Assembly (NCBI GenBank): GCA_015680685.1
Contig: MNCI01015505.1
Span: forward strand, 237,278-301,277
Length of the DNA: 64,000 nucleotides
Direction: 5' to 3'
Origin: Gnetum montanum
Taxonomy: Eukaryota > Streptophyta > Gnetopsida > Gnetales > Gnetaceae
Made by a program: the position numbers and the translations under genes
Shown: positions 56,864-64,000 of the stretch, piece by piece
How positions within the stretch are numbered: the stretch's first letter is position 1
Layout of the letters: every line of letters begins with the position of its first letter
Notes under the pieces: model-generated
Told to the model about the DNA's origin: nothing
Seen by the model: the letters and a program-made list of their open reading frames with translations, nothing else
Databases searched by the model: none

Positions 56864-58960
56864 ATGGTAAAATTAGCACACCGATAAGACACTATGTCTT
56901 CTTCTTCTTCTCATAAGAGCAACTCACCACCTAAGGACCATACACAAAATAGTCGGCAATCAAAAACACATAACCAAAATCAGCCAAGTCCTCAACAATA
57001 CTAGATAGTCTATACTCATCCTAATGAGTATATTCCAAACTTTAACTTTATCCTCCATCAAGACAAACAACTAGGATGGAGAGATTTTCAAGGTAACATC
57101 ATGTTACCTCCAGATCAATTAGTCCCCAACATGCTCCTCCATGCTTTGGCACAGATCGACATGACTCAGCTCTATGCTGAATATGTTATAGGTGACTTTG
57201 ATACAAGGGATTATCATTCCATAAAAGCACAATGTATGAGGGACTCAAGGCAAGAGAGCCAACATACACTGTTGAAGGGCAAAGAGGTCCCGCACGTCCT
57301 TAGTGAAATCAGAGATGGTGAACCACTCATAATGGGTTCTCCATCAAAAGATGTTTCCCCTCCTAATGATGATGAGGAGGCAGGGTATGAGAACCTACGA
57401 TCCATGATACACAACCCTAGTTTTGATCCCCGTGAATGCCAACTGTTCACAGAGGGAACAACAACCCATGATAAGGACGGGCTTAGATCGTCATGACGAT
57501 CGGGGCCATAGCGGCCAAAGAGAAGGCAAGAAGCATCACCATGGCGATGGTTCCCCTTCCTCTTCTCCTTCATCTCATCATTCACCCTCTCCTTCCACAT
57601 TTGGGTGCAGCCATAGAGAGCACAATAGTGAGGATAGAGGTAGGCGAAACGAGAGACCTCGACGAGAAAGTCGAGAGAGAGGATAAGGGCATGAACGAAG
57701 GGAAAGAAGGGAACAACGCAGACATCACAGGAGTCATGAAAGAGATGATCATGATGAGCCCCTACTTGCCACCCAAAGTATGCTTGACATAATGAAGGTA
57801 GTGAGAATACCAACAAGGCATTTAAAAGATAGTCGGATCAAGCGTTTAGAGATGAATAATATCCCATGCTTCGAGGGGGGATACAACGCTGATCCGCAGC
57901 ATCATTTACAGGCATTCCACGATGCCTATGCCTTGCAGAACATAGAGAACAAGAGGAAAAAACTTAAGTTGTTTCCCAGGACACTCATTAAGGAAGCATA
58001 GAGTTGGTACTGGTCCTTAGAACCAGAAACCATTAAGAGGTGGAGTACGATGTTAGAACTCTTCAACGATAAATATCAAACATACTCCAAAGTGTCTAAC
58101 TTGTGTAAGCAGATCCAAGGATGGAAGTAAGGTACTCATGAACCCTTGGATGCTACCATGGACCGATACTATGAATTGTTACATCGTTGCCCTGGCCATG
58201 GATACACTCAACGGGATCAACTTCGCCACATCGTAGATGGGCTAAGGCATGAAACTAGAAGAACCCTTGGGACTTATGCCCAAGGGAGAGTATCAGAACT
58301 TAGAGCCCATGATGTTCATCGCCTGTTGGAACAAGTAGCAAGAGAAGAAGGTGAACTATGAAAAAGAGAGAGTGCAAAAGAATACAACCGTGACCCCTCC
58401 CTTTGGAAGAAGAGAGTGAAATTTTGCGATGAAGAGGATGAGTCACCACTCAAAGAGTTGGTGAACAGAAAAACCTTTCTTATTCAAAAACTAACAATAG
58501 AAGTATCAGCTAAGATGGATCAATTGTGGGATTCCTTAGACTCCAGACTTGAAACCATCTTGAAAATCGTAGAGGAGTCTAAGGAGAAACGAAGTAGTGA
58601 CAAAGGTAAGACAANCGAGGAGTCTAAGGAGAAACGAAGTAGTGACAAAGGTAAGACAAAGCGGAGAAACTCAGGCCCTGCACATAACAAGGGTAAGGGG
58701 AAAATTACTATCTCTGATGAAGTTATGAATTCAGACACAGCTGATGATGGTGGATGTGAGATCTACCATTATGATCATCCCAAGGGATGTTGTCCAATCA
58801 TCTCACATCTACAGGAGTCTGGGGTGTATGCACTTAACCCAAGACTCAACCAATGGCAAACACTCGAAAGGTTACCTTATCCCCAAGGTAACCCAAGGCA
58901 GTTCCACCAACCATTAACATACTATCCAACTGGAACTCCACCACAACCCATCAAATAACA
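56864..58960 (+). pseudogene. gag of element E
   Basis: ATG 56864 is at the family start position but a frame change leads to TAA after seven codons. Gag then reads on in open segments: 57101-57496 (MLLHALAQIDMTQLYAEYV), a Ser/Pro-rich stretch near 57557-57600, 57780-58001 (FEGGYNADPQHHLQAFHDA), 58146-58361 (DQLRHIVDGLRHETRRTLG, with Gly-Tyr-Thr before) and 58416-58958 (EESPLKELVNR analogue, Lys-rich linker, CEIYHYDHPKGCC, Pro-rich tail). The break at 58615 is a single N within an assembly-type duplication and is probably not real. This is the best-preserved gag in the window. Confidence 0.82.
58572..58659. repeat. Assembly-type duplication around N at 58615
   Basis: 43 bp at 58572-58614 (gaggagtctaaggagaaacg…) recurs unchanged at 58617-58659 across a single N and c. 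Probably an uncollapsed overlap. Confidence 0.85.
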
Positions 58961-59325
58961 TCAGTAGTGGCAATACCCACAGTCATGGGGGATGCCACCA
59001 CCAATACAACAGTACCCTTACTGGTAGCCCGATCCATATGGTTACTATGTGTAGTAGCCAATTTCTCCAAGTGACTCTATGGATCACGCAACTCCCCAAC
59101 GTTACTACCAAGTTCAGGAGTACTTTAGAAGGACTCCTTCTCCTCTAGGAGGCACCCCACATACCTACCATCATCTAACTCCATCCACACCTCTTCCACC
59201 TATAGTTCCCATACCTCCTACTCCAACAATGCAAGGGGAACTCCCCACTCAACCATAGCAACGTAACACTATGAGAGTTGTAAACATTCAACCCGCTACT
59301 GGTTCTGACAACCATAAGAAAAGAN

Positions 59326-59800
59326 ACCAGGAACGAACCACATAAGGCTCTTCTTGACTCAGGTTCCGAAGTCAACCTAATTTCACGAGAGATGTATCAA
59401 GCTTGGAACCTACCCCAACTTAAGAAGAGTAACATCCAACTAGAGCTAGCAGATTATTCCATCACCATTTCCTTGGGATTTGTGGAGGACATTGTTACCA
59501 CTGTGTGTGGTTGGTCTTACCCAGCTAACTTCCTGGTGATAGAAGTTAATAGCAACAACGGGGACTTCCCAATTATAATGGGAAGGTCATGGCTAAGTAC
59601 AGTAGATGCGTACCTAGGGATCCATAATATTTCCTTGCAGATATCTAAGATAAATATTTATGGAAAGATCGAGAAGAAGAAAGTTCCATGCATCACATAT
59701 AGTGACTCAGAGGGTGATGACATGGAAAATGTTCAGCATCTCTTCCATGTAATTGGTGTGCCCAAGAGATACAAATCCAAAGATGCCTGTATGTAGCAAC
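59326..59800 (+). pseudogene. Protease of element E
   Basis: TRNEPHKALLDSGSEVNLIS analogue (59326-59385, with a stop at the first codons), then open frame 59392-59796: YQAWNLPQLKKSNIQLELAD, FVEDIVTTVCGWSYPANFLV and IIMGRSWLSTVDAYLGI. The N at 59325 replaces about 240 bp that in A lies between the Gag tail and the protease. The domain looks better preserved than in A. Confidence 0.78.
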
Positions 59801-60084
59801 CACACAAGTAGTAGACACCCCGTGGTTGATAGCTACTAGAAAGAGCAACTTAATATGCACGGAACAAACTAGGACTACAACTCATGTTAACAACGAAGGC
59901 ATAGACACATTGGAATATGAGCGTCGCCAACTTCCACCCCTTAATCTAAGAACATTAGTTCGGAGAAGTTGGGTACTTCTATGAAATTCAAATAGACGTT
60001 CATTATTTTGGATCTCTCCCTTACAATTTAGTCATGGGGGAGATGGCCACCTATGCTAATCAATTGGGGCCCTCAGTTCTTTTT

Positions 60085-60250
60085 AGTTTTTATTTTACAT
60101 ATTTTTGTTTTACACGTTTTTGTTTTCCACGTTTTTGTTTTCCACATTTTTATTTTACACGTTTTTGTTTTCCACATTTTTGTTTTACATAATTTTGTTT
60201 TACACATTTTTGTTTTACATGTTTTTGTCTTACACATTTTTGTTTTACAA
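60085..60250 (+). repeat. 15 bp minisatellite in the E 3' region
   Basis: About 11 copies of cacgtttttgttttc-like units. The same place in A (30895-30935) has only about two, so the array expanded in E or its parent. Confidence 0.8.
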
Positions 60251-60297
60251 ATTTATTTAACTTTTCTTGTTTTTTTTTTTCAGCATCGTTATACTTT

Positions 60298-60304
<7 letters not shown>

Positions 60305-60328
<24 letters not shown>
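60305..60328 (+). repeat. (GT)n microsatellite
   Basis: About 12 uninterrupted tg repeats in element E. Absent at the matching place in A. Confidence 0.9.
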
Positions 60329-60329
60329 A

Positions 60330-61700
60330 TCCACCGTGTAAGTTCGTCACCCAATAAGTGTTCTTCACGATGGTATGAACTATTTTCATATTGATTGCTA
60401 ATGTTTGGTTTTTACCTTTAATTCATGATGTTGATACTAAGGTACGTTTCTTTTGATATGGAAGGTAATGAGTTCACTTCATCCATCCATCCACTAGTTT
60501 CTATAGTCTCTCTCGGCATGGAAATGTACAGTACCTTTCATAATAAGAACTTTAACGAATCAGTGACTAGGCACTTCTCAAACTAAGGATGGACTCAAGG
60601 ATTGCAAAGGGTGTGACTTCAAGGGAACTTGATTTTTTTGTGTTGGCCATTCTCTTGGGTGCTTGGATGTTTTCTTCTTGAGTTTTCTTACCGTTCTGAT
60701 GTTACCCAAGCATCGGACGCTGAGACAATAAAAATAAGAAGTCTTTGCATGGTGTGGTTCTCACGCATAAAAACACAAAACACAAACAAAAAAAAGTGAG
60801 AATTCAAAGCACACCCCTTAGACAAAATAATTCCTTGGGCTACAAGCACTAGTTATGGAACCAAAAATGTTCTCTCTAACTAAGGCCTTTCTCGCTTCCC
60901 ATTCTCTTCTCCTTGTTTCGTCGAAATGATGGTGACTCTTGGGGGAAGCATTCTTGTTATTCAAGGGGATGGATTGACCGAATGCATTGATGCGAAGTCA
61001 CTGGATGTGGTTGGTTTGAGGCCAAAGTTGGAATGAGATTCGCTAAGTTACATTAATCATGAAACACACAAGGGGCTATACACCACCTTGTTCTTGGGAT
61101 TCCATTCCATTCTCTTCTCTCCATCCTTCTCTCCATTATTCACCTCATTGCCGGTTGTATCATTAGTGTATATTTTGGTTGATACATTATTTTCTTTTTG
61201 GTAAATTCTTGCAATTAAGACTTTAACTCTTGTTCCAAATGACATTCCCAAACCCTACGGACTCTTTGAATGTGGGTTTGTCAGGGCATTAAGGGCATGA
61301 GCCTATTTTGGGGAGGACCCACTGACATTCCTATTTGGGGCATTAGTTAAATTCTTTTCCCTAACATTTTTGCAATCTATTTTATTTTGTTCATTTCCAT
61401 CTTGACATCCATTTCATCAATGCTATAGTTGTCTCTTTTTCCTCATCTTTCTTGTTCCTTTTCTTTCTCCATTTTAACGCTACTGAAGGTTCGTGATTAG
61501 TCATGGGGGTACGGGGCCTGATTTTATTTTTATTTCCTCTTAGCCCCACTTTTTTCAATTTTCTTCTAACCCCTACACCTTCGATAGTCATCATTAATAT
61601 ATCTCCATATCCGTATCAGCCATACCACAACTCAGCAAATAGACCTTTCACCGAAGCAAGGTATTAATTACATGATGATTCATTTACCCTTGCTAATAAA
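60330..61700 (+). other. 3' non-coding region of element E
   Basis: Collinear with 30990-32350 of A (aattcaaagcacacccctta at 60798; gtcatgggggtacgg at 61501). No coding motif. Confidence 0.6.
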
Positions 61701-61720
61701 AGATTGTGTTGTGTGTGTAG

Positions 61721-62008
61721 ATGGAAATCATGCAACAATGGAGGGGATCTGGAAGGAATGCTTGGAACGCAACAGTGTTGAAGCAACTATGCAAGGAGCA
61801 AGACCAATGGTGCGCTTCCCGATGGACAACGAAAGGCACAATCTTGGCGTTGGCAGCAGCAACACTTCTTTCTCTCTTCTCTCTCAGCTACCAACTCAGG
61901 CCTGATGTCAATGTAATAAGGTGTTCACCCTTGTTTTCATTAACACCAGTTTTGTCAAGTCTTGTAATGATGATCCGTTCACCTGTCATCCCATTAGTTT
62001 CCATTTGA
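61721..62008 (+). CDS. Small ORF near the 3' end of element E, unknown function
   Basis: 95 codons from an ATG directly after gttgtgtgtgtag, as in A (32369). The middle has a hydrophobic stretch LALAAATLLSLFSLSYQ that could span a membrane. An overlapping frame (61672-61905) has IWKECLERNSVEATMQG, which aligns with the ORF of A, so at least one of the two copies is frame-shifted. Position between integrase and LTR is where env-like products occur, but I see no env family motif. Confidence 0.3.
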   Translation: MEIMQQWRGSGRNAWNATVLKQLCKEQDQWCASRWTTKGTILALAAATLLSLFSLSYQLRPDVNVIRCSPLFSLTPVLSSLVMMIRSPVIPLVSI

Positions 62009-62071
62009 GTCAATAATCCCATACCTTCCCGATATTATTGTAATGAACTCCAGGATGAGTTTTCATTTAGT

Positions 62072-62081
62072 CATGGGGGTA
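62072..62081 (+). other. Polypurine tract of element E
   Basis: catgggggta adjoins the 3' LTR start at 62082. Confidence 0.72.
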
Positions 62082-62932
62082 TGATGGGATGTGATATCGC
62101 ATGGGCCACGATATCGCATACCCGATATCATGGTCATCACGATACGCAATATCGCGGGCATCGCGATATCGCATCTTCCCCTGCGATATCGCATACGCGA
62201 TATCACGGTGCACCATCATATCTATAAATAAGAGGTGACTCTCCCTTGTTTCCTCATCCTAGGCTAGAGAGTAGGGAAACTCTAGCAGATTGATCACTCC
62301 AGAGATAGAATATTTTTCATGTGCCCGCGGTAGGAGTCCTAAAGTGAACGGATCTTTATTCGAGCAACATTGTACCTGAACACAAGTTGTGTACGGCAAT
62401 AAAGATGAACTTCCTGGATAAACGTTGCAGTGCATGGAATAGGCTAATTAGGAATTTTCTTTACTGTTATTTATTATTTATTATTTACTACTTTCTCTCT
62501 CAACCCTTTCCTCCTAGTTAAGTGCCTCAGTACGACCACTTCGAGCATGTGCGTTATGCGTGGTGATCCCAACAACAATTAGCGTTTGGTAGCCACAGTT
62601 GCATCGGTTCAGGGTGTGTACAGTAAGTGGGAACGGATGCTGACACTAGGTAATTTAGATTTAGTTCATTAGTTAGAGTTAGCCATTAGTTTCTCAACCC
62701 TTCACCTTGTTAGCATAGGAGACATAAAACATAAAAACTATAAAAATTATATACCTCAGCCTTACTTAACCATACACCGTGATAACTACAAGTAAGTCTG
62801 GGAAGACAACGAATGATTAACCCTAAGTGTTCCATGGGGCATGTAGGCACTTAGTCTACGGAGTTTGACTGGATCACACATGCTATGCACGTATTCGTCT
62901 GGTTGAGTGTAGGGGCACCTTGCCACTCATCA
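62082..62932 (+). repeat. 3' LTR of element E
   Basis: Starts tgatgggatgtgatatcgc, with six GATATC motifs to 62215 and TATA at about 62224-62231. Ends ccactcatca, followed directly by the catac target duplication. Confidence 0.9.
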
Positions 62933-63094
62933 CATACCCTTCAAAAGTGTAACTGGGAATACAATGATTGCAACAATTGATTCACCTCCTAGACCAATGT
63001 ATGTTAAAACCTAGAAACCTTTAGAATTCGACCGAATCATGTGTAACGCTTGTGATTCATATGGTTGGGCGTAGGATCTACTCACCACTCATCA
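62933..63094 (+). repeat. 3' LTR of element D, right part
   Basis: cataccctt…ctgggaatacaatgattg…ggttgggcgtagg…ccactcatca completes the D LTR interrupted at 55928, and is followed by the TTCAT duplication. Confidence 0.85.
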
Positions 63095-63099
63095 TTCAT

Positions 63100-63490
63100 G
63101 AATGCTCTTAGAATGAGAGAGCTTTCCTTTACCCTTGTCTTCATATCTCCTTCAACACTCATGTGGTGCAATTTTTTTGATTGTAGCTTCAACCACCTTA
63201 CCCTTAATGTTCCTAATAGTAGTGGTTATGTTTTCATCCATCATGTCCCAAACTTGGTCCACTTTGTAGGCGAAGTATATCAAAGCCTTGTTTGTTCTAA
63301 CGTGATCTTACACTAAGCCCTCAACCACAGTAGGAGGTTTGGTAGTACCTTTATTATTTTTAGCCTTATTTTCTTTGCACTAGATTATGATTATACTCTG
63401 TAGGTTTTCACATTTTTCATTCATCCTCCATAATTGCTATGCTATCCAAGAGCACTTTGATTTAGGCCACGAATTTCTTTTGTACCTAGC
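63100..63490 (-). pseudogene. Right-hand piece of the element H internal region
   Basis: Sequence flanking D on the right. The minus strand has interrupted coding-like stretches (LGTLRVRWLKLQSKKLHHMS; SVEGDMKTRVKESSLILRAF) that end at the D target site. By continuity across D this belongs to the gag part of H. Weak on its own. Confidence 0.35.
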
Positions 63491-63494
63491 CTAT

Positions 63495-64000
63495 TGATGA
63501 GTGGCGAGGTACCCCTACACTCAACCATACGAATACGAGCGTGCACACGCGATCTGGTCAAACTCCACAGACTAAATTCCTTAACACCACAAGAAACACT
63601 TAGGGTTAATCATTCGTTGTCTTCCCAGGCTTGCTTGTAAGTGTCACGGTGTATGGTCAAGCAAGTCTGAGGTATGTGATTTTTTTGGTATTTTCAGTTT
63701 TATCTCCTAAGCTATGAGGAAAAGAGTTGAGAGATTAAGCTAACTCTAACTAAGGACCTAAGTCTAATTTAACTAGCATTAGCATCCGTTCCCACTTACC
63801 GGACACACCCTAAACTATGCAACTGTGGTTACCAAACGCTAATCGTTACTGGGATCACCACACGTAACGCAAGTGCTCGAAGTGGTCGTACTGAGGCACC
63901 TATTTAGCTTAAGTGTCATAAGCAACCGATTCCTTAGCTAGCCGTACACACCCATGGATGCTCGTAACTAAGTCGTACTTATCACACGTTCTAGCCTAGC
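63495..64000 (-). repeat. Partial LTR of a further family member (F), cut by the window end
   Basis: Begins tgatgagtggcgaggtacccc, the reverse complement of the family LTR end, and continues collinear with A and E LTRs in reverse (tacgaatacgagcg, cttagggttaatcattcgt, cgaagtggtcgtactgagg). No primer site adjoins its left edge, so it is a 3' LTR or a solo LTR of a minus-strand copy that continues to the right. Confidence 0.8.

Larger units (their letters stand above)
55929..62932 (+). mobile_element. Element E: deletion derivative lacking RT, RNase H and integrase
   Basis: LTRs 55929-56749 and 62082-62932 flank gag and protease. At about 59985 the sequence jumps from pre-RT (equivalent to A about 28205) to post-integrase (equivalent to A about 30800), removing about 2.6 kb. 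Target duplications catac and the continuous D LTR around it prove insertion into D. About 10 differences, 8 of them transitions, in 176 bp of aligned LTR after the TATA box make it younger than A. It must have used proteins from another copy if it moved in this form; the deletion may equally have followed insertion. Confidence 0.88.
44791..63094 (+). mobile_element. Element D: decayed family member with accessory region, interrupted by element E
   Basis: Starts tgatgagtcacatgg and ends caccactcatca, with exact TTCAT duplications outside. It has a truncated 5' LTR, gag remnant, protease, RT, RNase H, integrase, a long 3' region with an extra coding remnant (52.2-55.0 kb) and a 3' LTR split by element E. 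Without E the element is about 11.3 kb. Decay is heavier than in A, with stops throughout. Confidence 0.9.
37850..63494 (-). mobile_element. Element H: old minus-strand relative of A, interrupted by element D
   Basis: On the minus strand, from high to low coordinates: gag-like sequence (63490-63100 and 44785-43700, split by D), protease (43690-43480), a long decayed accessory coding region (41700-39000), a polypurine tract and an LTR start (38858). RT and integrase were not found. D sits inside with a perfect 5 bp target duplication TTCAT. The outer edges of H are not established: no 5' LTR or primer site of H is visible before the window end. Confidence 0.5.

Noticed and set aside
57214-57816. 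200-codon minus-strand open frame
   Set aside because: It is the antisense shadow of the E gag, whose sense frames align with A, C and D.
60053-60394. 113-codon open frame rich in Val/Phe/His
   Set aside because: It is a translation of the 15 bp minisatellite and the GT repeat, with no counterpart in A or D.
1-64000. tRNA, rRNA or intact protein-coding host genes
   Set aside because: I found no tRNA-like cloverleaf with both A and B boxes, no rRNA similarity, and no long intact frame outside retroelements.

Overview
The window is repeat-derived plant nuclear DNA. It is AT-rich, carries no intact host gene that I can support, and consists almost entirely of decayed Ty3/gypsy-type LTR retrotransposons stacked inside one another. 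A plant origin is inferred from the LTR-element lineages: Athila/Tat-like gag-pol with a tRNA-Asp primer site, and chromovirus-like or Del-like elements with an initiator tRNA-Met primer site. It is also supported by telo-box plus TATA promoters and by the many C-to-T / G-to-A differences between copies, as expected in methylated plant repeats. The nesting and lack of genes suggest a large genome; I cannot place the species.

Layout. (1) 1-2174: the gag end and 5' LTR of a minus-strand element (C) of the main family. (2) 2175-7200: AT-rich DNA with a palindrome-rich array (5.2-6.1 kb) and a ~130 bp direct repeat. (3) 7240-11791: a decayed plus-strand chromovirus-like element (I) with a probable 3' LTR. 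(4) 11811-35240: minus-strand element G, bounded by two related LTRs with a tRNA-iMet-like primer site and a polypurine tract. It holds no visible gag-pol, but carries an intronless remnant of a host CCR4/ANGEL-type exonuclease-like gene. G is interrupted by element B (about 14.7-33.56 kb), a gag-protease-only element with ~1.6 kb LTRs. The 3' LTR of B is in turn interrupted by element A (24001-33502), a near full-length gag-PR-RT-RNaseH-INT element. (5) 35241 to about 63.49 kb: decayed minus-strand element H, interrupted by element D (44791-63094, TSD TTCAT). The 3' LTR of D is interrupted by element E (55929-62932, TSD CATAC), which has lost RT-RNaseH-INT. (6) 63495-64000: part of another minus-strand LTR (F).

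A, C, D, E and F belong to one family, and H is a more distant relative. Shared features are LTR termini TGATGAG...CTCATCA, a tRNA-Asp-type primer site, a polypurine tract like catggggGta, and a gag with a Ser/Pro-rich stretch and an unusual Cys-His motif. All coding regions carry stops or frameshifts, and in both A and D the integrase catalytic Glu codon reads Lys. None looks autonomous.

The most interesting points are: the sense-oriented exonuclease-like gene remnant inside G (a Bs1-like gene-capture candidate); the expanding GATATC palindrome array immediately upstream of the TATA box in the E LTRs; the decayed accessory coding regions between protease or integrase and the 3' LTR in D and H; a small ORF after an intron-like segment near the 3' end of A and E; and three single-N positions flanked by duplicated 41-48 bp, which are probably assembly artefacts that create false frameshifts.
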